Of a stretch of 64,000 nt of DNA, positions 52,124 to 61,228 are shown piece after piece. The stretch spans positions 1 through 64,000 of the forward strand of contig CABXRX010000002.1 in the NCBI GenBank assembly GCA_902514745.1. Direction: 5' to 3'. How positions within the stretch are numbered: the first letter of the stretch is position 1; each line of letters begins with the position of its first letter. The notes under the pieces are model-generated. The model was not told the origin of the DNA. It ran no database searches and saw only the letters and a list, made by a program, of their open reading frames with translations. The translations under genes were made by a program, and so were the position numbers. Origin of the DNA: an uncultured Pelagibacteraceae bacterium. Its GTDB lineage: Bacteria; Pseudomonadota; Alphaproteobacteria; Pelagibacterales; Pelagibacteraceae.

Positions 52124-53008
52124 CTAATTAGTTTTTATTTTTTGATTAATAACAAGAACAGCACCAATTAATAAAATAGGTAATCCAAAAATTAAATCTG
52201 TTTGCCATTCTAATTTCTCAAAAATTGTTGATATAATTAATGCAAGGACTGGCATAACAACACCAACATATCCAGCTCTACCAGGACCAACTTTTTCAAG
52301 TAATTTGAGATAAGAAACAAAAGCAAATATTGAACCAAAGATAGAAAGATAAAGTAAAGAACTTATATAACTTAAGCTATTTTCAAATAATAATTCTGCA
52401 CCACGAACTTGGGTGACTAAAAAAGTAACAATCGAACCATACAACATCGCATATGCAATTGTTTGAATTGGTGGAAAATTATTATTTAAATTTCTTTGAT
52501 GCACCATGTTACCTGTTGATGCACAAAATGTTCCAATTAAAGCTAAAAACAATCCTACATGAGTACCTTTTTGTAAATTAAAATTAAATATCTCATCATT
52601 AAAAATAATTATAATTCCAATCATTCCAATTGTTGCTCCAATTAATGTTTTTAAAGAAGGTTTTTTCTTAAAGTAAAATGTCTCTCCTAAAATATTCATT
52701 ATAACAACAGTTGAAAAAACAATCGCAGGGAATGCACTAATCAGGTAAGTATTCGATAGATAAAAGAAAACATAATTAATTGAATAAAGACAAGTTCCAA
52801 AAAATAAAAACCAATAATGATGATTAATAGAAAATTTTAATTTTTCATTTTTAATTACTAAATATATTAAAATAATTATTGCTGCGATTAAGAATCTATA
52901 AAAAACTGATACTAATGGATCTACATAACCTAATTGAAATTTAATCAAATACCAGGTAGGTGACCAGCAAAAGAGAGTTATCAAAAATAAAATATAATTA
53001 TTCATCAA
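52124..53008 (-). CDS. EamA/DMT superfamily transporter
   Basis: A 294-aa protein with ten hydrophobic segments in two EamA repeats (LFCWSPTWYLIKFQLGYVDP near the start; GTFCASTGNMVHQRNL opening the second half; GPGRAGYVGVVMPVLALIIS near residue 245). The family exports or imports amino acids and other metabolites. It ends a minus-strand series that begins with the GMC dehydrogenase, 45 nt after the M24 gene. Its tail faces the xsc-linked oxidase with a 13-nt gap. Substrate unknown. Confidence 0.85.
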   Translation of the reverse strand: MMNNYILFLITLFCWSPTWYLIKFQLGYVDPLVSVFYRFLIAAIIILIYLVIKNEKLKFSINHHYWFLFFGTCLYSINYVFFYLSNTYLISAFPAIVFSTVVIMNILGETFYFKKKPSLKTLIGATIGMIGIIIIFNDEIFNFNLQKGTHVGLFLALIGTFCASTGNMVHQRNLNNNFPPIQTIAYAMLYGSIVTFLVTQVRGAELLFENSLSYISSLLYLSIFGSIFAFVSYLKLLEKVGPGRAGYVGVVMPVLALIISTIFEKLEWQTDLIFGLPILLIGAVLVINQKIKTN

Positions 53009-53053
53009 TACTTATAATTTCTAATCCTTATTGTGTAACATGATAGGAATAAT

Positions 53054-54205
53054 TTATAGGACAACTAAATCTAATTTCTGCTTACCTAGCCTCTCATTAC
53101 CATTTTTTGTCACTAAATAGGTTTCACCTAAATTCATCGCTAAATTATTATCCGAATCCATTAAGATCATATGCATAAAAAAAATATTACCAGGTGTGAT
53201 TATGTAGGGATTACCAGTGTACAGCATTGGCCAGTCCATCCAATTAGGAGAAAATGTTGAACCTAATGAATACCCACAAGCATTCATTCTTGCTATATTA
53301 AAACCTAAATCATCAAAAGTTTTTGCATGAGCATCAAAAACGTTGCCTGCTGTTTTTCCTGGAATTAAATTTTTTACACAATTAGTTAAAGCCTCAATAC
53401 AAGCATCATACATCTTTATTTGTTTTGGATTAGCTTTTCCAACAAGTATTGTTCTAAACATTGCGGAGTGATAATGTTTATAGGTCCCAGCCCATTCTAA
53501 ACTTAATTGATCGTTATCAGACAAGCTTCTTTTTTCTGCCTGATATCTGCATAATAATGCATTAGATCCTGATCCAATGATATATTCATTTGCAGGATAA
53601 TCACCACCACCTTCAAGAACAGCTCTTTGCATTTCAGCTAAAATTTTTGCTTCACTTGCACCAGCTTTTGTAAATTTCCAAGCTTCATCAAGAGCTTTGT
53701 CAGCTAGTTCCGCAGCTTTTTTTACATATATCAATTCTTCATTAGATTTTACTACTCTTAACTTTGTAATTAATTCCGATTTATCTTCAACTTTACAATA
53801 ATTTTCTAGTGATTTATTTAATTTTAAAGCGTTACGACCTGTCATTCCATAAGCTTCATATTCAACACCAATATTTTTACCTTTTAAATCTAGTTCATTT
53901 AATATTTGCTTGAGATCATCAGTTGGGTTTATACCATCTTTATCAACCCAAATTCTTATATCCTCAATATTTGAGGTATTTTGAGCTTGCCTTAAATCTG
54001 GGGCACGAGTTAGAAGAATTGTATTTCCTTTTTGATCAAGTACAAGAGTTTGAAAAAAAACATATCCAAAAGTATCATACCCCGTCAGCCAATACATAGA
54101 CTCTTGTCTAAACATTAAAAGAGCATCTATATTTTGTTCTTTCAAACATTTTAAAACATTTGTTTTTCTATTTGAAAATTCTTCTTTGCTAAAATGGAGA
54201 GCCAT
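53054..54205 (-). CDS. M24 pita-bread hydrolase lacking the metal ligands (ectoine hydrolase/creatinase-like)
   Basis: A 383-aa creatinase/prolidase fold with an N-terminal creatinase domain (ALLMFRQESMYWLTGYDTFG) and C-terminal M24 domain. Aligning the motifs, four of five metal ligands are replaced: LSLEWAGTYKHYHSAMFRT has Glu and Ala where prolidases have two Asp, CGYSLGSTF has Tyr for His, NIFFMHMI has His for Glu; only the last Glu (NLGETYLVT) remains. Creatinase and the ectoine hydrolases DoeA/EutD also work without metal, and this protein shares an E-x-AG-x-YK-x-YH pattern I associate with DoeA. A peptidase role is therefore unlikely. Confidence 0.82.
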   Translation of the reverse strand: MALHFSKEEFSNRKTNVLKCLKEQNIDALLMFRQESMYWLTGYDTFGYVFFQTLVLDQKGNTILLTRAPDLRQAQNTSNIEDIRIWVDKDGINPTDDLKQILNELDLKGKNIGVEYEAYGMTGRNALKLNKSLENYCKVEDKSELITKLRVVKSNEELIYVKKAAELADKALDEAWKFTKAGASEAKILAEMQRAVLEGGGDYPANEYIIGSGSNALLCRYQAEKRSLSDNDQLSLEWAGTYKHYHSAMFRTILVGKANPKQIKMYDACIEALTNCVKNLIPGKTAGNVFDAHAKTFDDLGFNIARMNACGYSLGSTFSPNWMDWPMLYTGNPYIITPGNIFFMHMILMDSDNNLAMNLGETYLVTKNGNERLGKQKLDLVVL

Positions 54206-54214
54206 TATTTGTTA

Positions 54215-55018
54215 TTATTTTAATACAGACATAGGATCAAGTCTTGTTTGAAACCAGTTAATTCTAAAATCAAGATGAGGACCAGTTGATCTACCAGTTG
54301 AACCAACAGTTCCTATTATATCTCCTTGATTTATTTGATCACCAACCGAAACTAAGACATTTTCAATATGAGAGTAAATTGTTGAAATACCATGTCCATG
54401 GTCCATTATAATTGTTCCACCTGTATAATATAAATCATCTTCAGCCATAGTTACAATACCTGCTCCAGAAGATTTAATCATTGTTCCTTGTTTGGCTGCA
54501 ATATCGATCCCATAATGGGGCCATTTTGGTTTACCATTTAATATTCTTTGGCTGCCATAAACTCCACTAATAATACCTTCTACTGGCATTATAAATTTAT
54601 CTTTAAAGAAATTTAAGTTAGAATTTATTGCTCTTGCCTCGCCGATAGCATTATTTTCTTTTTTAATTCTTTTGTAAACAGACTCTGGTGGCGTTACCTT
54701 GCTTTCTTCAAGACCGTCAATTCTTTGAATATTATATTTTCTTTTTAAAACTTTTTTTATTATTTTAGATTGTTTTCCATTAATAATTTTAGTTAAAGTT
54801 AAATCAAATTTTCTATCTCTATCTATTCCAAAAACAAAAAAACCATTTTTTGATACTTTCACCTCTTTTTTATCAATAATAATTTTTGCATTAGGTTCTG
54901 TCTTACCTAAGATAAAATGACCTTGAATAAACTTTCCTTGAAATTCTACAGCTTTTACTTGTGAGGTTGTTAAAATTAATAATATTAAAAAAAATCTATA
55001 TATTACTGAGCTGTCCAT
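54215..55018 (-). CDS. M23 family metallopeptidase (LytM domain), exported
   Basis: Peptidoglycan endopeptidase-like protein. From ATG 55018 it begins with a signal peptide (MDSSVIYRFFLILLILTTSQVKA). The C-terminal LytM domain has HYGIDIAAKQGTMIKSSGAG and IIMDHGHGISTIYSHI, then GDIIGTVGSTGRSTGPHLDF, giving the His/Asp zinc ligands (H-x3-D and H-x-H/GPHLD). The N-terminal 130 residues hold a beta-rich stalk. The track start 55081 adds 21 residues antisense to nothing and lacks a signal; 55018 overlaps the SDR stop by 16 nt. Length is 267 aa. Confidence 0.88.
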   Translation of the reverse strand: MDSSVIYRFFLILLILTTSQVKAVEFQGKFIQGHFILGKTEPNAKIIIDKKEVKVSKNGFFVFGIDRDRKFDLTLTKIINGKQSKIIKKVLKRKYNIQRIDGLEESKVTPPESVYKRIKKENNAIGEARAINSNLNFFKDKFIMPVEGIISGVYGSQRILNGKPKWPHYGIDIAAKQGTMIKSSGAGIVTMAEDDLYYTGGTIIMDHGHGISTIYSHIENVLVSVGDQINQGDIIGTVGSTGRSTGPHLDFRINWFQTRLDPMSVLK

Positions 55019-55761
55019 CCACCATCTATAACTATTGAAGTTCCAGTGATCATCGAAGAGGCAGATGATGCTAAAAAACAAACTGTTGTAGCTATATCAC
55101 TTTCTGTCGCTAATTTTCCCATAGGAATATTTCCTAAAGCTAATTGCTTAAATTTTTTATTTTTAAAAAATTTTTTAACCATTGGTGTAGCGACGAATGT
55201 TGGCGCTACAGTATTAACTCTAATATTTTTTTTTGCCAACTCAACACCCATCCCTTTTGTTAAACCTTCAATACCAAATTTCGTCATATTATACACATTT
55301 CTACCGCTCATACCTACGTGACCTAGTTGTGATGACATATTTATTATAGAACCTCGTCTTTTTTTATTCTTTAACATTTTTTTAACGACAAGTTGAGCTA
55401 CGTTAAAGGCTGCCTTTAAATTAAGATCAACTAAATAATTCATACTTTTTTGTTTAATTTTTTCGAATGGCTCTGGAATATTTGTTCCTGCATTATTCAC
55501 CAGAACATCAATAATATTAATTTTATCAATTTTTTCTTTCAGATCTTGGTAGTTCATTACATCGCAAGAAATTTTAATAATTTTACCTTTATTTTTTTTT
55601 ATTTGCTTTTCTAATCTATTTAAATCCGATGAAGTTCTACTTAAAGCAATTACAGTTGCGCCTGCTTCTGCTAAAGCAATTGAACAAGCTTTACCTAATC
55701 CTTTTCCCGCACCTGTAACTAGAGCGTATTTATTTTTTAAGTTAATTTTTTGTAAATACAT
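55003..55761 (-). CDS. Short-chain dehydrogenase/reductase, substrate unknown
   Basis: A 252-aa classical SDR. Cofactor motif ALVTGAGKGLGKACSIAL is near residue 14, NNAGTNIPEPF near 90, catalytic Ser in INMSSQLGHVGMS, YNMTKFGIEGL with the YxxxK pair near 157, and the usual MITGTSIVIDGGWTAQ ending. The ATG overlaps the terC stop by 1 nt. In the operon it follows the GMC dehydrogenase and TerC, so it may reduce or oxidise a related alcohol/carbonyl; nothing in the sequence fixes the substrate. Confidence 0.92.
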   Translation of the reverse strand: MYLQKINLKNKYALVTGAGKGLGKACSIALAEAGATVIALSRTSSDLNRLEKQIKKNKGKIIKISCDVMNYQDLKEKIDKINIIDVLVNNAGTNIPEPFEKIKQKSMNYLVDLNLKAAFNVAQLVVKKMLKNKKRRGSIINMSSQLGHVGMSGRNVYNMTKFGIEGLTKGMGVELAKKNIRVNTVAPTFVATPMVKKFFKNKKFKQLALGNIPMGKLATESDIATTVCFLASSASSMITGTSIVIDGGWTAQ

Positions 55762-56354
55762 TATAGAAATAATATTTTAATATCTGTGTAAATCAACTCT
55801 ACAGCAACAACTAATATTGCTAGCAATCCTGCCCATGCAATCCACTTGTACTCTTTTATCCACCTTGAAATTAAATTTGCCGCTGTCGCCATTAAAATAA
55901 TAGACAAAACTAGTCCAAAAATTAGAAGAGTGTAATGATCACCAGCAGCTCCTGCTACTCCCAAAACATTGTCTAAACTCATGGTAAAATCTGCCAATAA
56001 TATTGTCCAAATTGCTCTAAAGAAGTTTGAGTTATCAACTTTAATATCTTCTTCGTATCCAGATCCCTTTATCACATCTACATAAAGCTTATAAATTATA
56101 TAAAGCAATAACAATCCTCCAATTAATCGAAGGCCTGTAATTTGCAAAAGATAAGCTGTAAGTAAAGTTAATATTATTCTTAATACTACCGCACCACCAA
56201 TTCCCCAAAAGATAATTTTTTTTCTTTGATCTGCTGGAAATTTTGATGCGACCATTCCAATGATAATTGCATTATCTCCTGCAAGTACAAGATCGATAAA
56301 TATAATTTGTCCTAAAATTGTTAATTGTTCTGGTGTAATTAGTTCTGCAAACAT
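55761..56354 (-). CDS. TerC/YjbE family membrane protein
   Basis: A 197-aa membrane protein with about six segments. The family signature is IDLVLAGDNAIIIGMVASKF near residue 20 and, in the second half, ILLADFTMSLDNVLGVAGAA; both Asp-Asn pairs lie within membrane segments. TerC proteins are linked to metal (notably manganese) handling at the membrane. The ATG is directly adjacent to the GMC stop and the stop overlaps the SDR start, so it is tightly embedded in this operon. Confidence 0.92.
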   Translation of the reverse strand: MFAELITPEQLTILGQIIFIDLVLAGDNAIIIGMVASKFPADQRKKIIFWGIGGAVVLRIILTLLTAYLLQITGLRLIGGLLLLYIIYKLYVDVIKGSGYEEDIKVDNSNFFRAIWTILLADFTMSLDNVLGVAGAAGDHYTLLIFGLVLSIILMATAANLISRWIKEYKWIAWAGLLAILVVAVELIYTDIKILFL

Positions 56355-57950
56355 TTATTGCTCTAGTATCATATCTGCACCTTTTTCTGCAATCATTATT
56401 GTCGGTGCATTAGTATTTCCAGAGGTTATATTAGGCATTATAGAAGCATCAATTACTCTAAGATTTTTTAATCCTTTAACTTTTAATTTTTCGTCAACTA
56501 CTGACATATCGTCTTGACCCATTTTACATGTTCCAACAGGATGAAAAATAGTTTGAGCATAATTAGAAGCTTCTTTAACCAGTTCCTCATCATCATTTAT
56601 GTTTATTCCTGGTCGATATTCTTCAGGGGTATATTTTTTAAAAGTTTCAGACTCTAAAATAATTTTTCTTGTTAACTTTAAACCTTTTGCTGCAACTATT
56701 CGATCATGATCTGTTGAAAGATAATTTTGTTTTATTTTTGCATATATTCTTGAGTCTTTATCTACAATACTAACATGACCTCTGCTTGTAGGTCTTATGT
56801 TTGATACGGTAGGAGTAAATGCATGAAAATCGTGATTTTTAGTTGCACCCAATGTATCCATACTCATTGGTTGAACATGCCACTGTAAATCAGGTAGTTC
56901 AAGTGAAGGATCACTTTTAGCAAACATACAGAGTTGACTTGCCCCCATTGTCATAGGACCTGATCTATTAAATATATATTCTAATCCGATCATTAAATTT
57001 CCAAACAAACTGTTAATTTTTTTATTTAAAGATTTTAATCCATTAATTTTATAGATAGGTCTTAACATTAGATGATCATGAAGATTTTCACCAACGCCAT
57101 TTAAATTTTGAACAATATCAATACCAAGATTTTTTAATTTTTCAGGATTTCCAATTCCAGATACTTGTAAAATTTGTGGAGATCCTATAGCACCGGATGA
57201 TAAAATTATTTCCTTATTTACTTGAACTTTTTTAAGATCATTTCCTTGCCAAAATTCTACTTCTTTTGCAGTTTTATTATCAAAATAAATTTTTTTTACA
57301 TGAGCATTAGTGATTATTTCTAAGTTTTTTCTTTTTTTTATAGGATTTAAATAGCCGACTGATGTACTGCATCTAAAACCGTCTTTTTCTGTTACCTGAA
57401 AATAACCACATCCATGATTATCACCTGTATTGAAATCTTTTGTTTTAGGTATTCCAAATTCTTCAGCTGCATTTTGAAATTCATCTAATAGAGGTAAATG
57501 TATTCTTTGATCTGAAACAGATAATGGTCCGCCTACACCATGAAATTCACTTTTTCCTCTCTCTTGATTTTCTGCTTTTATAAAATACGGCAAAACATCA
57601 TCCCATCCCCAACCGGTATTACCTGATTGTCTCCAAATATCGTAATCTCGGTGTTGTCCTCTAATATACAAAAGGCCATTAATAGATGAGCTTCCACCCA
57701 ATGTTTTTCCTCTAGGATATCTAATTGAAATATTATTCATAGTCTCATCTGGTTCTGTTTTGTAACACCAATCTGTCTTTGGATTATGCATTGTCTTAAA
57801 ATAACCAACTGGAATGTGTATCCAAGGGTAGTTGTCCTTGCCACCAGCTTCAATAAGTAGTACTTTATTTTTAGAATTTTCAGATAATCTATTTGCTAAA
57901 ACACAGCCAGCAGAACCTGCTCCAAGGATTATAAAATCAAAATTATTCAT
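56355..57950 (-). CDS. GMC-family FAD alcohol/choline dehydrogenase
   Basis: A 531-aa GMC oxidoreductase that oxidises an alcohol to an aldehyde. FAD motif FIILGAGSAGCVLANRL starts at residue 6, then PRGKTLGGSSSINGLLYIRG (GMC signature 1), LSSGAIGSPQILQVSGIG (signature 2), and the catalytic His/Asn of IFHPVGTCKMG and SGNTNAPTIMIAE. It heads the minus-strand operon and is divergent from the TRAP genes across 138 bp. Choline dehydrogenase is the generic annotation; isethionate dehydrogenase IseJ is also a GMC protein, and the xsc neighbourhood makes that worth testing. Confidence 0.9.
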   Translation of the reverse strand: MNNFDFIILGAGSAGCVLANRLSENSKNKVLLIEAGGKDNYPWIHIPVGYFKTMHNPKTDWCYKTEPDETMNNISIRYPRGKTLGGSSSINGLLYIRGQHRDYDIWRQSGNTGWGWDDVLPYFIKAENQERGKSEFHGVGGPLSVSDQRIHLPLLDEFQNAAEEFGIPKTKDFNTGDNHGCGYFQVTEKDGFRCSTSVGYLNPIKKRKNLEIITNAHVKKIYFDNKTAKEVEFWQGNDLKKVQVNKEIILSSGAIGSPQILQVSGIGNPEKLKNLGIDIVQNLNGVGENLHDHLMLRPIYKINGLKSLNKKINSLFGNLMIGLEYIFNRSGPMTMGASQLCMFAKSDPSLELPDLQWHVQPMSMDTLGATKNHDFHAFTPTVSNIRPTSRGHVSIVDKDSRIYAKIKQNYLSTDHDRIVAAKGLKLTRKIILESETFKKYTPEEYRPGININDDEELVKEASNYAQTIFHPVGTCKMGQDDMSVVDEKLKVKGLKNLRVIDASIMPNITSGNTNAPTIMIAEKGADMILEQ

Positions 57951-58088
57951 AAGTTAGAACTGTTATAAATTAAATTTTTTTATTTTGTAATATTTCTGTA
58001 AAAAATAAAAATAATTCAATATTAACACTTGTTTTAGAATACATTCTTTGACAAAGTTTCATTTTTAAAAAATAAATAAGGGGAAAAA

Positions 58089-59183
58089 ATGAAAAAAATC
58101 ATTTCAATGTTAATTGCAGCTACAATGGTATTTGGATTTATTTCAAATGCTAACGCTGCAAAAACACTAAAATGTCAGACAGTTCTTAATGCTAAAGGTG
58201 ACGAAGTAGTCATGCTTAAGGACTTTACTGATACAGTAACAAAACTAACTCAAGGTTCTTTAAAATTTGAGATTATGCCAGCAGGATCAGTTGTTGGTGT
58301 TAAAGAAACTTTAGACGCAGTTGACAAAGGTTTAATCGATTGTGGTTTTGCTTGGACACACTATTGGTCAGGTGAACACCCAGCAGCAATGTTATTTGGT
58401 TCTCCAGTAGCAGGTGCGGGAGTTGGTATTGATAATATAGCTTTCTTATCTTGGTTCTTATCAGGTGGAGGTGAGCAATTATATGATCAACTTTGGAAAG
58501 AGATGAACAGAAATATCAAAGGTTTCATGTTGCAACCTGTTGGACCAGAAGCTTTAGGATGGTTCCCAGAGCCAATCAAAAATATGGATGACTTCAGAAA
58601 ATTAAAATTTAGAACTCCTCCAGGAATTCCAGGACAAACATATAAAGATATTGGTATTGCATCTGTAGCAATGGGTGGTGGAGATATTCTTCCAGCTCTT
58701 GAAGCAGGTACAATCGATGCTGCAGAATGGTGTTGTCCAAAACCTGATATGGTATTTGGTTTCCAAAAAGTTCTAAAACATTATTACTTACAAGGTTTAC
58801 ACCAAGTAGTAGTAAATGCTGACTTTTACATTACTGGAACAACTTATGAGAAATTTTCAGAACATGAGAAAAACTCAATAAAAGTTGCAGCTGATGCATC
58901 ATTAATGAAATCTTTAGCAAGAAGAATTCTTGTTAATGGAGAAGCTTTACATGAGTTAACAACAAAACATGGTGTTCAACTTCATGATACTCCAAAAGAT
59001 TACTTTGTTGAATATATGGCAGCAGCAAATGCTACTTTAAATAAAAATGCAGAGAAAAATGCATTCTTTAAAAAAGTATGGGACTCTCAGAAAAAATTTG
59101 CTGATACAGCAGTTCCTTTCTGGTCTGGTGCTCAAATGTCAAATGCGCAGCTAGGAATGGCTCACGCAGCAACATTAAAGTAG
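58089..59183 (+). CDS. TRAP transporter solute-binding protein (DctP/TakP type)
   Basis: Periplasmic ligand receptor of the TRAP system. Signal peptide MKKIISMLIAATMVFGFISN ends at ANAA; the SD AAGGGG is strong. DctP landmarks are KFEIMPAGSVVGVKETLDAV, LKFRTPPGIPGQTYKDIGI (ligand-carboxylate Arg region) and GGDILPALEAGTIDAAEWCC, which is closest to TakP-like receptors. The length is 364 aa. An efficient hairpin-T tract follows before the permease genes, consistent with the receptor being made in excess. The ligand is an organic anion; which one is unknown. Confidence 0.92.
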   Translation: MKKIISMLIAATMVFGFISNANAAKTLKCQTVLNAKGDEVVMLKDFTDTVTKLTQGSLKFEIMPAGSVVGVKETLDAVDKGLIDCGFAWTHYWSGEHPAAMLFGSPVAGAGVGIDNIAFLSWFLSGGGEQLYDQLWKEMNRNIKGFMLQPVGPEALGWFPEPIKNMDDFRKLKFRTPPGIPGQTYKDIGIASVAMGGGDILPALEAGTIDAAEWCCPKPDMVFGFQKVLKHYYLQGLHQVVVNADFYITGTTYEKFSEHEKNSIKVAADASLMKSLARRILVNGEALHELTTKHGVQLHDTPKDYFVEYMAAANATLNKNAEKNAFFKKVWDSQKKFADTAVPFWSGAQMSNAQLGMAHAATLK

Positions 59184-59203
59184 TAGTTAGATAAAAATAA
59201 TAT

Positions 59204-59241
59204 AAACTAAAGCGGTCTTTAGATCGCTTTAGTTTTTTTTT
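59204..59241 (+). terminator. Intrinsic terminator/attenuator between dctP and dctQ
   Basis: AAACTAAAGCG (59204-59214) pairs perfectly over 11 bp with CGCTTTAGTTT (59225-59235), and nine T residues run through 59241. It begins 20 nt after the receptor stop and ends 12 nt before dctQ. As the permease genes have no other visible promoter, partial read-through would set the ratio of receptor to permease. Confidence 0.9.
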
Positions 59242-59253
59242 AAAGAATTTTAT

Positions 59254-59868
59254 ATGCCAAATGAACCTTCTAAATTAGATATTTCAGATGAAATGATTGC
59301 CGAAAGGCGAGGTGGTTCTGGTAAAATGCCTGACGACATGCCTAATTGGATGTCTTTGTTAATAACAAAAATAGATAAATTTAGTATGTGGGTTGGCAAC
59401 ATAGTTTGTTGGCTTACAGTTCCTTTGATTTTAGGTATGGTTTATGAGGTTTTAGCTAGAAAATTATTTCTTGCTCCCACCATATGGGCTTATGACATGA
59501 GCAGATTTTTATATGGAGCTTTGTTTATGTTAGGAGCAGGATATGCTTTGTCTAAAGGTGTACATATTAGAGCAGATTTTTTATACAGAAATTTCAAAAC
59601 AAAAACTCAAGGTGTGATTGATTTTTGGTTATATCTTTTATTTTATTTTCCAGGTCTAATTGTATTTTTATATATGACTTTTGGATTTGTTCAGGAGTCA
59701 ATTATGAGAGGTGAAAGAGGCATGGACACAACTTGGATGCCATTCATGTGGCCAATCAAATCTTGTTTGTTAATAGGTATAATATTTTTACTTATTCAAG
59801 GAATTTCGGAATTACTCAAAAGTTATTGGGCCTCAACCAAAGGTCAGTGGCCAGGAGAAGAAGAATAA
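59254..59868 (+). CDS. TRAP transporter small permease (DctQ)
   Basis: A 204-aa protein with four membrane segments; the family blocks LARKLFLAPTIWAYDMSRFL and ALSKGVHIRADFLYRNFK lie at about residues 69-115. The first 35 residues are a soluble, Met/Asp-rich extension (PNEPSKLDISDEMIAERRGG). The stop overlaps dctM by 1 nt. It joins the large permease and the receptor in sodium- or proton-driven uptake. Confidence 0.92.
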   Translation: MPNEPSKLDISDEMIAERRGGSGKMPDDMPNWMSLLITKIDKFSMWVGNIVCWLTVPLILGMVYEVLARKLFLAPTIWAYDMSRFLYGALFMLGAGYALSKGVHIRADFLYRNFKTKTQGVIDFWLYLLFYFPGLIVFLYMTFGFVQESIMRGERGMDTTWMPFMWPIKSCLLIGIIFLLIQGISELLKSYWASTKGQWPGEEE

Positions 59869-61202
59869 TGTTAGCAGAATTTATAGATCCTGCAATATTA
59901 GGCTTTATTTTGATTGGAGTAATGTTGTTTTCTATATTTGTTGGTTTTCCAATTTCCTTTACATTAATTTTTCTAGGATTTGTATTTGGTTATTTAGGCT
60001 TTGGTAAACTTGTTTTTTATTTAATGACCTTACAGTTCTCAATGGTAATGACGGAACAAACATTGGCTGCTGTCCCACTCTTTGTTTTTATGGGTATTAT
60101 GATGGAGCAAGCTGGTCTAATGGAAAGATTATTTTCTGCATTTCAGTTAATGCTAGCTAAAGTAAGAGGATCTTTATATTACGCAGTATTATTTGTTTCA
60201 GTTGTTTTTGCAGCAGCTACTGGAATTGTTGGAGCGTCAGTCACTATTTTAGGAATAATGGCAGCAAAATCTATGAACAAATCAGGATATAATGTTAGGC
60301 TAGCGGCAGGAACAATTACTGCTGGTGGTACTTTAGGAATTCTTATTCCACCAAGTATAATGCTAGTTGTAATGGGTCCAATTATGGAAATTCCAGTTAC
60401 AGATTTATTTGCTGCAGCAATTATTCCAGGTATTTTGTTAGCATCATTATATGCTGGCTACGTAACGATAAGATGTTGGATGGATCCAAGTCTTGGACCA
60501 GTTTTACCTCCTGAATTAAGAGCCACAAGTATGGTAGCGGTTTGGAAAGAATTTTTTATAGGACTAGTTCCACCTGCATTATTAGTTTTTGCAGCACTTG
60601 GTAGTATTCTATTTGGATTTGCAACACCAACTGAAGCAGCTGGTTGTGGAGCAATGGGATCGTTACTTTTAGCTTTAGGATACAGAAAATTGACTCTTAA
60701 AAAACTTCAAGATGCTTTAGTAAAAACTCTAGAAATTTCAGCTTTAATAATGGTATTAGTTGCTGCATCTAATTTTTTTGGAGCAGTATTTTCAAGACTA
60801 GGAACTCCTATGTTATTAACTGATTTTTTATTAGGTCTTGAAATGAACAAATATTTAATTCTAGCAATTATAATGGTAATGATTTTTTTATTAGGATGGC
60901 CTTTAGAGTGGGTTCCAATAGTGATGATTATAGTTCCAATAATTTTACCTTTAGTAGAGGCATTAGAATTTAATCTAACTTGGTTTGCAATTTTAGTAGC
61001 TGTAAATCTCCAGACAGCCTGGCTATCACCTCCAGTAGCTCTTTCTGCTTATTTTTTAAAAGGTGTTGTTCCAGAATGGGATTTAAAAGATATTTATTAT
61101 GGAATGATGCAATTTATGGTTATTCAGGTAATAGGGTTAGTTTTAATAATTTCATTTCCTAAAATCGCATTGTGGCTTCCGACCTATCTATATGGACAGT
61201 AG
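59868..61202 (+). CDS. TRAP transporter large permease (DctM)
   Basis: Transport channel with about twelve membrane segments. The N-terminus MLAEFIDPAILGFILIGVML is typical. Later blocks are ATGIVGASVTILGIMAAKSM, AAGTITAGGTLGILIPPSIM and FGFATPTEAAGCGAMGSLLL. The track start 59733 would overlap dctQ by 136 nt in another frame; ATG 59868 overlaps its stop by 1 nt (TAATG) and gives 444 aa, the family norm. Together with the receptor and DctQ it is a complete TRAP system. Confidence 0.94.
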   Translation: MLAEFIDPAILGFILIGVMLFSIFVGFPISFTLIFLGFVFGYLGFGKLVFYLMTLQFSMVMTEQTLAAVPLFVFMGIMMEQAGLMERLFSAFQLMLAKVRGSLYYAVLFVSVVFAAATGIVGASVTILGIMAAKSMNKSGYNVRLAAGTITAGGTLGILIPPSIMLVVMGPIMEIPVTDLFAAAIIPGILLASLYAGYVTIRCWMDPSLGPVLPPELRATSMVAVWKEFFIGLVPPALLVFAALGSILFGFATPTEAAGCGAMGSLLLALGYRKLTLKKLQDALVKTLEISALIMVLVAASNFFGAVFSRLGTPMLLTDFLLGLEMNKYLILAIIMVMIFLLGWPLEWVPIVMIIVPIILPLVEALEFNLTWFAILVAVNLQTAWLSPPVALSAYFLKGVVPEWDLKDIYYGMMQFMVIQVIGLVLIISFPKIALWLPTYLYGQ

Positions 61203-61228
61203 AAAATTTTAGTTTATTATAATCCTAA

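Noticed and set aside
55046-55321. Plus-strand 91-aa ORF opposite the SDR gene
   Set aside because: Shadow frame; the SDR has full catalytic motifs and operon overlaps on the minus strand.
58048-58078. Promoter from TTGACA at 58048-58053 for the TRAP receptor
   Set aside because: The only AT-rich -10 candidate (58071-58078) would start transcription at or after the ribosome site, leaving an almost leaderless mRNA despite a strong Shine-Dalgarno sequence.
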